A program made the translations under genes and the position numbers. Below the pieces are notes generated by a model, which saw nothing but the letters and a program-made list of their open reading frames with translations, had not been told where the DNA came from and did no database searches. 64,000 nucleotides of DNA from Prevotella scopos JCM 17725 (GTDB taxonomy: Bacteria; Bacteroidota; Bacteroidia; Bacteroidales; Bacteroidaceae): contig NZ_CP072389.1 in the NCBI RefSeq assembly GCF_018127785.1, positions 248,001-312,000 of the forward strand. The letters are read 5' to 3'. This document shows positions 18,022 through 25,667 of this stretch, one piece after another. Every line of letters starts with the position of its first letter. Positions within the stretch are counted from its first letter, which is position 1.

Positions 18022-19095
18022 TTAAGATTTTACTTCAAGTTTGCCACTTATCAAACGGGGAAGGAGAAGGTCACGCTGGCGAGTGAGGAGTTGGATTTGT
18101 GATTGGAGGTTATAAATCTCCATGTCTATTACTCTAATCTTTTCTGAAAAACTTCTCTGTACTTTTAGTTCTGGTACTAACAGCTTCAGTTTCACAATGT
18201 TGTTAATTGTTATTTGTGGTTGTGCTGATCCTGTTTGATATTGTACAAGATTATTATTTAAGAAATAATACTTTAAATACTCATATAGAGATTCCGTTTT
18301 TTCTGTTCGTTCACATATAAGAGAATTACTCGTAATAAATGATTTCGGCAATGAGATATTCACAATACCAGAAGATGCACCACGGCAAGATATAAGAATT
18401 TGTGGATCTTCATACATATATGAATCATAAAAGCCTATCTGTCCATTGCTACCAAATACAGGGTATCCTTCTTCCTTTAATTGTTCGGTAGATAACCCTT
18501 TCCCATATCGAATATTTAATTCTTCTTCATAACGCTTTACCTTCCACCCTTTAGGTAGTCCATTAACCATTTCTACATTCTCGTGTTCAGGGAATCGGAA
18601 ACGGACGAACCACTCTTTATAAAGGTTCTCTGCCATCTGTTCTAACAGACGGATACGACGAGTGTTGTTCTCGATAAGGCGGTCATAGGCGGAAAGGATA
18701 GAGGCTATCTTCTGTTGAAGCTTTTTTTCATGTATTTTAATTTTAAGAGAATGTAAGTGATTTTGATTCAGTGTAGGTACACCTACTCCAGCATTATATT
18801 GTTCTAAATGCATCATTTGTAAGAAGTAATACACATATCTTGGAAAATTCCCCTTATAGTCTTTAACATATAAGGACGTATTTAGAGGCCAGCATCTTCC
18901 CTCTATATATTGAACTTTACCTAAACTTCCTGAACGTCCAGTAACAACCATAGGACCTTCCACTTTATATTCTTTATGAAAGGCTTTTATATTGGTAGAT
19001 GTTATTACAGGATATTCTCCCTTTTCTATCTTATAATCTGGTAAATCAAATCCACGGTTAAGTCTGATAAAATCATCGAATCGAATCGTTTCCAT
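18022..19095 (-). CDS. Type I restriction specificity subunit S (HsdS)
   Basis: The 357-residue target-recognition subunit, with two target-recognition domains separated by conserved helices. The first domain spans about residues 5-120. The central spacer helix reads QQKIASILSAYDRLIENNTRRIRLLEQMAENLYKEWF (about 125-165) and NGLPKGWKVKRYEEE opens the second domain. The C-terminal helix ends LQSQIQLLTRQRDLLLPRLISGKL. The two recognition domains are clearly more AT-rich than the spacer and the flanking genes, as expected if they are exchanged between strains. There is no second hsdS fragment or recombinase next to it, so no phase-variation cassette is evident in this window. Confidence 0.95.
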   Translation of the reverse strand: METIRFDDFIRLNRGFDLPDYKIEKGEYPVITSTNIKAFHKEYKVEGPMVVTGRSGSLGKVQYIEGRCWPLNTSLYVKDYKGNFPRYVYYFLQMMHLEQYNAGVGVPTLNQNHLHSLKIKIHEKKLQQKIASILSAYDRLIENNTRRIRLLEQMAENLYKEWFVRFRFPEHENVEMVNGLPKGWKVKRYEEELNIRYGKGLSTEQLKEEGYPVFGSNGQIGFYDSYMYEDPQILISCRGASSGIVNISLPKSFITSNSLICERTEKTESLYEYLKYYFLNNNLVQYQTGSAQPQITINNIVKLKLLVPELKVQRSFSEKIRVIDMEIYNLQSQIQLLTRQRDLLLPRLISGKLEVKS

Positions 19096-19102
19096 ACTCT
19101 CC

Positions 19103-20779
19103 TTAGCCCAACAACTCCTTTAAGTTCTTATCAATCTCACTCTCCAAGTCCTTCGCTTCAGCGGATAGCTTTGCAAACTCCGAGTTTAGCGATAGCATTT
19201 CGGTGCGGAATTCTTCTTCGGTCATTCCATCGTCTTCAATCACCACGCCCACATATCGTCCTGCGTTGAGGCTATAATCGTTGTCGATAATGCCGTCTTC
19301 GCCTTCAAGTTTCGCTACCTTGCACAGACCGACAATGTCTTGATATTTGCCGTCTGGCCAGCGTTCTAAAAGCCAGTCTGCCTCGCTCTGCTTGCCCTCT
19401 GCCTTATACTCATCGACCAATGCCCAGAAAGCATCGCTGTCGCCCTCGTAAAGGCGAGAGATGATTCCAAGGCTTTTCACCTGCTCTTCAGAGAACTTAC
19501 GGTGTGCACGGTCTACCTGTGTGAAGATGTTACGAGCATCAATAAAGAGAATCTCGTCTTTCTTTGGTCGTTTCTTATTGAAGAACCAGAGTGTGGCAGG
19601 GAGGGTTACGGTAGAGAACATATTGCTGGGGAGAGTCACCATCTGACTGATGATGCCGTCCTCAATCATCTTCTTACGTATCTCCAGTTCGCTACCTCCT
19701 GCATCACTGGCAGAGTTTGCCATGACAAGTGCTGCCTTACCTTGCTCGTTGAGGGCTGTAGCAAAATAGCCAATCCATAAGTAGTTGGCATTAGGTACGG
19801 TCTCCTTCTTGTCAGAAGCCTTCTTTGCAGACTTTGTTTTGTTACGAGGTACACCGTAGGTGTTAAAGCGTGCATCGTCTGTCACCTTCTCAACGACTAC
19901 CTCATCGACATTAAATGGAGGGTTAGCCATGACATAATCAAACTGACCGACAGCATTGTAAGGGTCGCTATAGAAGGAGTTAGCCTCCGTAATCTCGCCA
20001 CGCACATTGTTGAGTAGCAGGTTCATCTTTGCTAACTTCACCGTGTCTGGCTCTTTCTCCACGCCATAGCAACGGAAGTTCATCATCTGCTCGTTAGTGG
20101 CATTGTGGCGGTGCATATAGCGTGCCGCCTGAACGAACATACCGCCCGAACCGCAGGCAGGATCAAGAAACTTCTTATCGCCAGTGGCAGGTTGTAAGAC
20201 CTCAACCATATACTGTACGACACTGGCTGGGGTATAGAAGGCTCCTCCTCCCTGACCTTCAGCAAGGGCGAAGTTGCCAAGGAAGTATTCGTAAATCTGT
20301 CCGAAGATGTCAATACTGATATTCTCAGGGATGTCTTTGAATACACGTACGATGCGGCTCAGTAGCTCTGGTTCTTCCTCTGGTACCAACTGTCCGTAGA
20401 CCTCCTTTGGCAGAACGCCGTCCATGCGTGGGTTCTCCTGCTCAATCGCCTCCATAGCAGCCTTTACTAACAACGCCTTTTGGGCATCGTCGGGAGCATC
20501 ATTGAGATAGTCAAAATAAGCACATTCAGGCAGGAAGAAGCCACACTTCTCAATGGCTATGTCCTTATAGCTACGCTCCATGCGTGTGCCCTTATACTCG
20601 TTATAGGCTGCGTCAATCTCCTCCTTATGCTGCTTAAATAGCACATCAGCATAGCGGAGGAAGATAAGTCCAAGGATAGGCTGACTATACTTATTGGCTG
20701 CAAGGTGTGCGCCAGCACGCAGCATGTCGGCAGATTGCCACAGACGGCCTTCGAGGTCTTTAAGTTCGGTACTTGTCAT
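19103..20779 (-). CDS. Type I restriction-modification methyltransferase subunit M (HsdM)
   Basis: A 558-residue N6-adenine DNA methyltransferase subunit. The N-terminal helical domain begins DLEGRLWQSADMLRAGAHLAANKYSQPILGLIFLRYAD. The catalytic domain has FYTPASVVQYMVEVL, the S-adenosylmethionine site DPACGSGGMF at about residue 208 and the catalytic NPPF at about 287. With HsdS it methylates the recognition site, and with HsdR it restricts foreign DNA. It is first in the operon, 7 bp ahead of hsdS. A TATCTTTG box at 20823-20830 lies 44 bp upstream of its start codon. Confidence 0.97.
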   Translation of the reverse strand: MTSTELKDLEGRLWQSADMLRAGAHLAANKYSQPILGLIFLRYADVLFKQHKEEIDAAYNEYKGTRMERSYKDIAIEKCGFFLPECAYFDYLNDAPDDAQKALLVKAAMEAIEQENPRMDGVLPKEVYGQLVPEEEPELLSRIVRVFKDIPENISIDIFGQIYEYFLGNFALAEGQGGGAFYTPASVVQYMVEVLQPATGDKKFLDPACGSGGMFVQAARYMHRHNATNEQMMNFRCYGVEKEPDTVKLAKMNLLLNNVRGEITEANSFYSDPYNAVGQFDYVMANPPFNVDEVVVEKVTDDARFNTYGVPRNKTKSAKKASDKKETVPNANYLWIGYFATALNEQGKAALVMANSASDAGGSELEIRKKMIEDGIISQMVTLPSNMFSTVTLPATLWFFNKKRPKKDEILFIDARNIFTQVDRAHRKFSEEQVKSLGIISRLYEGDSDAFWALVDEYKAEGKQSEADWLLERWPDGKYQDIVGLCKVAKLEGEDGIIDNDYSLNAGRYVGVVIEDDGMTEEEFRTEMLSLNSEFAKLSAEAKDLESEIDKNLKELLG

Positions 20780-20822
20780 TGTCTTATTTTTCTTTTTGCG
20801 TATTGACTCTTTAATGATTATG

Positions 20823-20830
20823 CAAAGATA
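20823..20830 (-). promoter_or_regulatory. Probable hsd operon promoter, -7 box
   Basis: TATCTTTG on the minus strand, a perfect TAnnTTTG box, 44 bp before the hsdM start. No good TTG element lies 19-21 bp further upstream, so only this half is supported. Confidence 0.55.
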
Positions 20831-20868
20831 TTAAAATAACACAAAAATACCTTAGGTTTTGTGGATAA

Positions 20869-20924
20869 GTTGAGGAGTTGACAAGTTGACTGGTTGACGA
20901 GTTGACAAGTAAACAAGTTGTTTG
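20869..20924. repeat. 8-bp-period tandem array, locus A
   Basis: Seven successive octamers run in register: GTTGAGGA, GTTGACAA, GTTGACTG, GTTGACGA, GTTGACAA, GTAAACAA, GTTGTTTG. The same octamer family occurs in opposite orientation at 23026-23101 and in both orientations at 41421-41569. Confidence 0.85.
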
Positions 20925-21029
20925 CGGATAGGGTAAGGGGAGACAGAGTAACAGGGGGACAAGGAGACAGGGTAACATGTTTAACAGGTTTTTTGGGGGA
21001 TGAGGTAATTAGTTGATAATGTAGGGTGA

Positions 21030-21290
21030 GGGTGAAATATGTTTACAAAAATCGGTGTGTTTTGGGTCGAAAAATGGTCTTAAAAGGGCTAATCTTGGTG
21101 GTTTTGTAACTTGCAGAGAATCAAATACTTGTAAGATTGTGTTCTAAAAGGGCGTTAGTAAGGGTCCAAAAGGGCGTTAGTTGGACTTCAAAAGGGCATC
21201 TTTTGCAAGCCAATTGGGCATCTTTTAGAAGGTAAATGGGCATAAATTAGAATTCGATATTTGAAATATTTTGACACGAAGTGACTATGC
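21030..21290. repeat. Intergenic repeat region with AAAAGGGCGTTA words
   Basis: At 21138-21250 the words AAAAGGGCGTTAG (twice), AAAAGGGCATCTTTTGCAAG and ATTGGGCATCTTTTAGAAG follow each other at about 22-27-bp intervals. A similar block, including TCTAAAAGGGCGTTA and CCTTTTACAAGCC, is at 54413-54475. No ORF is supported in 20780-21294. Confidence 0.65.
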
Positions 21291-21510
21291 CTAAATTTAC
21301 TTCACACTTTTCTGGTTATTGTTACTAAATTGGTTTACACATTTTTTACTTGCTTCCTGAACAGCTTTACACCCCCATGGAAACTTTACTGATTCGCTTT
21401 ACATAGTCATAAATCTTGACAACGAAGTCTGAACGTGTGTAGCACATGTTCAAAGTTAGTATTTTTCCTTCAACTTACAAAATTTAATACCATGAAACGC
21501 ACAGAAACCC

Positions 21511-22287
21511 TTATGCTACATTGCAGTGCTTTTCTCTCATTTGTCTTGGCGTAAGCATGCCGTTGCTCATATGGGGTCTCTTATTGTTGTAGAAGTCTAT
21601 GATACCAGCAATAGTGCATCGTGCATCATCGAGGTTCTTCGGTCGTTTCATGTGGTAGAGCCACTCTTGCTTTATTATTCCGTTCACTCTTTCGGCGATT
21701 GCATTATCTGTAGGGTTGTAGTCTTCAGTCATGCTTATGCCCGAGTGTATACTCTCCAGCCTTGCCACGTAGGCGTTGCTGCAGTATTGAACCCCACGAT
21801 CAGAGTGGTGCGTCATCAGCGAGAGATTCATACCCTGTGAATGTTCTATTGCCATGTCTAGGGCAGCAAGCGTATTGACAGCCTGCAGACTGTCAGAAAG
21901 CTTCCATCCGATTATCTCATGAGTGAATGCATCGGTTATGAGGTGAAGATAGACCACACCATCCTCAGTATCTATATATGTGATGTCTGCTACCCAGAGT
22001 TGTGCAGGACGTGTAAGAACCATTCCTTTTGCCGTGTTCTTATACTTGAAATAGTTGTGATTGGAGTTCGTGGTGTGGCGACATCTGGATGGCTTCAGCA
22101 TAAGGTGATGCTTGTGCATTAGCTGGTAGAACCTGTCGCGCCCAAGCATTAAGCCAGGATAGATATCCATAAGCATGTGCAAAAGTTTCTGTGCACCTAT
22201 TCGAGGAGCATCTGCACGAACATCCATTACTGCACGTACGACAATTTTCTCAGTAAGTTTACGATGCTCCCTCTTCTCTTTACTCAC
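21511..22287 (-). CDS. IS3-family transposase OrfB (integrase catalytic part)
   Basis: The 258-residue catalytic half of an IS3 transposase (GTG start at 22287 if translated alone). It begins with an HTH_21-type helix region (IVVRAVMDVRADAPRIGAQKLLHML). The retroviral-type integrase core has the DDE residues in WVADITYIDTEDG, THHSDRGVQYCS and NPTDNAIAERVNGIIKQEW, and ends KRPHMSNGMLTPRQMREK. The frame is open upstream as far as the A6 run inside orfA at 22389-22394, so OrfB is normally made as a fusion. Its frame is +1 relative to orfA, whereas -1 is standard for IS3 elements; see the findings. Confidence 0.93.
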   Translation of the reverse strand: MSKEKREHRKLTEKIVVRAVMDVRADAPRIGAQKLLHMLMDIYPGLMLGRDRFYQLMHKHHLMLKPSRCRHTTNSNHNYFKYKNTAKGMVLTRPAQLWVADITYIDTEDGVVYLHLITDAFTHEIIGWKLSDSLQAVNTLAALDMAIEHSQGMNLSLMTHHSDRGVQYCSNAYVARLESIHSGISMTEDYNPTDNAIAERVNGIIKQEWLYHMKRPKNLDDARCTIAGIIDFYNNKRPHMSNGMLTPRQMREKHCNVA

Positions 22288-22300
22288 AGAGTAATAGCCT

Positions 22301-22768
22301 TCACGAGTCTTGCCAAACAGTCCACTCAGCAGCCCAATTGATAAACAAGGGTTGCTGACTCGAAGGCTGTCTACTGCTTGGCGCCAGCTTTTTTAGCAAA
22401 TCCTCACCATATTCCTTACTGCTTATCTCTATGACTTTCATCAAACCTTGATTGCGAAGTTCAGAATACTCCAAAGCTTTCTTCAAATTCGATACTTGTT
22501 CTTCAAGCTCTTCCTCACGAGTTAGAGGGACTTTCTCCATAGCTTTCTTACTACGCATAGCTTTTACTTTAGTAATAATATCATGCGACAAAGATAGCTT
22601 TTTTTCATCTAAATCATACTTTTTTTGCCATTGATAAAAGCTGGCACTATTAATGCCGTACTTACGACAGATGAAATTAATTGACACTTCTGATGAGTAA
22701 TACTCACGAAGTAAAGTGAGAATAAAGTCCTCACTGAATGTTCTGTGTTTAGAATGTTTACTTCCCAT
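22301..22768 (-). CDS. IS3-family transposase OrfA (helix-turn-helix part)
   Basis: A 155-residue DNA-binding partner of OrfB. The N-terminal half (HRTFSEDFILTLLREYYSSEVSINFICRKYGINSASFYQWQKKY) is a transposase_8-type helix-turn-helix; residues 65-120 form a leucine-rich coiled coil (LEEQVSNLKKALEYSELRNQGLMKVIEI). The run AAAAAAG at LLKKL (22388-22394) is the expected slippery site. A -1 shift there meets a stop after five codons, while the loss of one A joins OrfA directly to OrfB. The residues after the slippery site, ending WAAEWTVWQDS, are therefore probably not native. Confidence 0.88.
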   Translation of the reverse strand: MGSKHSKHRTFSEDFILTLLREYYSSEVSINFICRKYGINSASFYQWQKKYDLDEKKLSLSHDIITKVKAMRSKKAMEKVPLTREEELEEQVSNLKKALEYSELRNQGLMKVIEISSKEYGEDLLKKLAPSSRQPSSQQPLFINWAAEWTVWQDS

Positions 22769-22885
22769 TTTGAATTTTAAATGTTAAAATGATGTGAAGT
22801 AAATCTGCTATAAGACATGATGTGTGAAAAATTATAACAAGATGGGTGTGAGTGTAACTTTGAACTTTGCTTTTCTCTATATCAG

Positions 22886-22939
22886 TAATCATAATTATGA
22901 CGTGCTGATGAGAACTCTGTTCGAATAATTATGAATTGT
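22886..22939 (+). repeat. 54-bp repeat, left copy of an inverted pair
   Basis: The sequence starting TAATCATAATTATGACGTGC is repeated with two mismatches, in inverted orientation, at 32109-32162. The pair encloses the five-gene protease cluster. The gap 22805-23089 holds no ORF. Confidence 0.85.
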
Positions 22940-23025
22940 TAGTAACGAAAATTGGCAAGCAAACGAGTTATTAGTTATAACGGATATAACCATTTACTCG
23001 TCTACCTACCAACAATACAATTACC

Positions 23026-23101
23026 TTGTTAACTTGTAAACCTGTTCACTTGTCAACTATACAAGCAACTTGTTTACTCGTCAACTTGTTTACTTGACAA
23101 C
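23026..23101. repeat. 8-bp-period tandem array, locus B
   Basis: Octamers TTGTTAAC, TTGTAAAC, CTGTTCAC, TTGTCAAC, then after a 12-bp break TTGTTTAC, TCGTCAAC, TTGTTTAC, TTGACAAC. The last units run into the final codons of the gene ending at 23090, so that the terminal VVVK of that protein is encoded by repeat DNA. Confidence 0.85.
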
Positions 23102-24658
23102 CACCTTACGTGTAGTACCATTAGAAGACTTGATGATGTTAAGACCCTTCTGTAGCTTCTGAATCTGACGACCATCAACAGTATAATACTTTTCTGTTGT
23201 AGTCTTGTTGAAGTTTGCACTCTCGATACCAGTAGTGATAGCGGTGCTCAGTGGTTCACTTGAATACTTCTTACCACCATCCTCGTAAACCATTACGACC
23301 TTGAGCGTACGGATGCCATTATCATAGAAGTGAACGAAACGCTCGTTTTTGTCAATCTTAAAGTCGCTATTCAATCTGTCTTTATAGTTAAATGGAATGT
23401 TCGTCATTTCATTCTCATCCATATAGACGAACTGTGACTTCTTGAAGATGTATGGCGTTGCACTATCATTGACATAGACGTTATAATACATCTTCTCTGG
23501 GTTGAGGTAGTTACCATTAACATCTACATTATCAACATAGAATGCTAAAGTCGTTGTAGTAATAGAGTAGTCATAACTTAGTGAAGCAGAGCAATAATGT
23601 AGGGTTGGGGTCTTAGGGTTGGCTACAGCCTGCTGACTATAAGGAGTCAAGACAAGATTCTCATAGCTCTCTATATAGTCTTCACCAGTAATGTTTTCAT
23701 TACTTGCTTTACCTAAAGAAGTTCTAAGAATCTTAGAAGTAGTCAGTTTACCAGTTGCATCAATGCTGAACTCAAGGTTCTCTGCGGTCTTTTCTTCATT
23801 CTCGAAAGCTGCGGCAAAGGTGTGATACTCCGACTTATCAGCATCGTATTTCTTAAAGTCTGTCTTCTGGGTAATACCCAAATACTGATTAGTAGACATG
23901 ACAGCCTTGTCGCCCTGCTTGGTAAGTTTCACCCAAACGTTTGCGAGTTTCTCAGCCTTGAACAACCCTTTGATGTAGATATCGTTGTTATCTGTCATCG
24001 CTTCAACAATACGTGGCGAAGGTTCAGACTTAGAGGAAACAATATATTGACTCTTTGTTGCTGTAGAAGGAGGCGTAATTAGCTGTTCGCCAAGTGGCTC
24101 AATCGTAAGAGTCCAGTCACCACCATAGTTGTTTTGCCAGCTATTTTCATAGGCAGCAGCCCATATTTGCGCTTTCTGACCCATACCTTTCATCACGAGT
24201 TTATTGTTTTCCCAAGTGAAATCAACATAGTTAAAAGCTGTACCAACAGGCTCGTAACTCTTTCCATTATCAGTAGAAACCATACGATTGAGGGTGATTG
24301 TACGCTCGCTACTTTCCTCCTCCTCATCGTCCCCACCATAGTCGTCTGTAAGAATCGCCTGTGGTAGCATTGCTCTATACTTGCCATCAGTTTGTCTTTC
24401 AAGCTTCAACCATGATTTGCTGTCGAGGCCTGATAGTGGATTGTAAATGTAAATACAGCCATCTTCGCCGATAACAATCTTAGATACCAAGCCTTCATAT
24501 CTGCCTGCTTGTATACCTGTCCAACCCTTCTTAACCCAAGACTTGCTTGAGCGATACAGGTTTTCTATCAGCTTACCTTTAGGTGTGTCCTTTATTATCT
24601 GAGCGGAAGCTGTAAGGCTCAGTACTAATGCACAAATTGAGAATAAAGTTCTTTTCAT
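23090..24658 (-). CDS. Secreted protein with type IX-like C-terminal sorting segment
   Basis: A 522-residue exported protein of unknown function. It has a signal peptide MKRTLFSICALVLSLTASA. Two related beta-rich stretches are visible, IYIYNPLSGLDSKSWLKLERQ (about residues 70-90) and DIYIKGLFKAEKLANVWVKLTKQ (about 226-248), both ending in W-x-K-L, which suggests an internal repeat. The C terminus (TEKYYTVDGRQIQKLQKGLNIIKSS and RKVVVK) matches the YxxxGRxxxxxxxGxxI..KxxxK pattern of short sorting tails on Bacteroidetes secreted proteins. It is the last gene of the operon, 44 bp after the PorV-like gene, and may be exported with its help. No enzymatic motif is seen. Confidence 0.75.
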   Translation of the reverse strand: MKRTLFSICALVLSLTASAQIIKDTPKGKLIENLYRSSKSWVKKGWTGIQAGRYEGLVSKIVIGEDGCIYIYNPLSGLDSKSWLKLERQTDGKYRAMLPQAILTDDYGGDDEEEESSERTITLNRMVSTDNGKSYEPVGTAFNYVDFTWENNKLVMKGMGQKAQIWAAAYENSWQNNYGGDWTLTIEPLGEQLITPPSTATKSQYIVSSKSEPSPRIVEAMTDNNDIYIKGLFKAEKLANVWVKLTKQGDKAVMSTNQYLGITQKTDFKKYDADKSEYHTFAAAFENEEKTAENLEFSIDATGKLTTSKILRTSLGKASNENITGEDYIESYENLVLTPYSQQAVANPKTPTLHYCSASLSYDYSITTTTLAFYVDNVDVNGNYLNPEKMYYNVYVNDSATPYIFKKSQFVYMDENEMTNIPFNYKDRLNSDFKIDKNERFVHFYDNGIRTLKVVMVYEDGGKKYSSEPLSTAITTGIESANFNKTTTEKYYTVDGRQIQKLQKGLNIIKSSNGTTRKVVVK

Positions 24659-24702
24659 AACTGTTACTTTTGATTAAATGAATTGTTGTGTTTGTCCTTG
24701 TT

Positions 24703-25656
24703 TTAGAAATCATAGCCAATACCTATGGTACAGTAGCTACTTCCTGTGTCTACTGTCTTTAGGTTGTATGCTCCGTTCAAACGTAATCCGTGATACTTAA
24801 AGCCCGCACCCATTGTGATGTGACTGAGGTCGTGGTCACCATATTCATAGCCAGCACGTACAGATACCATCTTGTTATAGGTGTATTCAAGTCCGCCACC
24901 AAGCATAAAGATTTTGTTCTCTGATGGTTGGAAGAAGTAGCGAGAAGACAAGGCTGCAGCAACTTGATGCTTCTCTGCTACCTCTACAGACAGCGCACCA
25001 CCTACGGCAAGATAGGTTGGGAGCGTCGTCTTGTGCTTGTTACCATAGTCGAGTTGAGGACCAATTGCACCCACCTTTGCATCAAGCATGAGGTTGGCAG
25101 GTTTGTTGGCGAGGGTCAACTCGTTGTTTTGATAGGCTCCACCCACAGAGAAAGCGGCTCCCGTAGCATTCTTTGAGAGGTGACTATAGATAAGACTTCC
25201 TGTTGCGTAGGCAGCGAATCCCTTACCAAAGAAATAGGTATAACCCAAGTCGAGGGTCCAGTTATAAGGCTTATAGTCCTTAGTTGGATTGCCAAAGAGG
25301 TCGGAACCCTTTAGACTTAGTCCTCCAGCATAGCGGAAACCAGCGAAGACAGCATGACGCTTAGCCAACTTATAGCCAGCAGAAAGAGCGTAAATGCCGA
25401 AGGTTCCATCAGCACCCTCTGCCTTTTCAAAGAGAGAGGCAGAAGCATCTGCAGTGAACTTCTTGTCAGTAGCGAAGATGGCAGCAGGATTATTGTATAG
25501 ATACATCCCCTCAGCTGCAGCCGACGCATTACCCATGGCAGCTGTTCGAGCATCAGGGTTAGCTGTTAATATTGAGAGGTCTTGCCCTTGGGCATTCGCC
25601 TGCGTAGCACCGAGAAGTGCTACGCAAGCCAAGAGAATGATATGTTTTGTATTCAT
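24703..25656 (-). CDS. PorV/PorQ-like outer-membrane barrel protein
   Basis: A 317-residue outer-membrane beta-barrel. After the signal peptide (cleavage after ANA or AQG near residue 22) it has DLSILTANPDARTAAMGNASAA, the N-terminal signature of the PorV/PorQ family, in which NPDAR-x-x-AMG is the hallmark. The rest is alternating amphipathic strands and it ends in an aromatic residue (TIGIGYDF). PorV shuttles type IX cargo proteins to the attachment complex. Its place directly between two genes with sorting-type tails (11 bp after the protease, 44 bp before the 522-residue protein) suggests a dedicated shuttle. The core type IX genes are not in this window. Confidence 0.8.
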   Translation of the reverse strand: MNTKHIILLACVALLGATQANAQGQDLSILTANPDARTAAMGNASAAAEGMYLYNNPAAIFATDKKFTADASASLFEKAEGADGTFGIYALSAGYKLAKRHAVFAGFRYAGGLSLKGSDLFGNPTKDYKPYNWTLDLGYTYFFGKGFAAYATGSLIYSHLSKNATGAAFSVGGAYQNNELTLANKPANLMLDAKVGAIGPQLDYGNKHKTTLPTYLAVGGALSVEVAEKHQVAAALSSRYFFQPSENKIFMLGGGLEYTYNKMVSVRAGYEYGDHDLSHITMGAGFKYHGLRLNGAYNLKTVDTGSSYCTIGIGYDF

Positions 25657-25667
25657 ACTTGTTGTGT

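Larger units (their letters stand above)
21295..22804 (-). mobile_element. IS3-family insertion sequence
   Basis: The element carries an orfA/orfB pair on the minus strand. ATTTACTTCACA at 21295-21306 is repeated as its complement at 22793-22804, giving probable 12-bp terminal inverted repeats and a length near 1.5 kb. The ends are tentative because they lack a visible 3-4-bp target duplication and because about 215 bp at the left is non-coding. Confidence 0.7.

Noticed and set aside
18022..20779. Phase-variable type I specificity locus
   Set aside because: Only one hsdS is present, and no inverted partial hsdS or site-specific recombinase gene lies in the window.
13380..22804. hsd locus as cargo of a composite transposon
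   Set aside because: The flanking elements belong to different families (IS256 variant and IS3) with different ends, so they cannot act as a pair.
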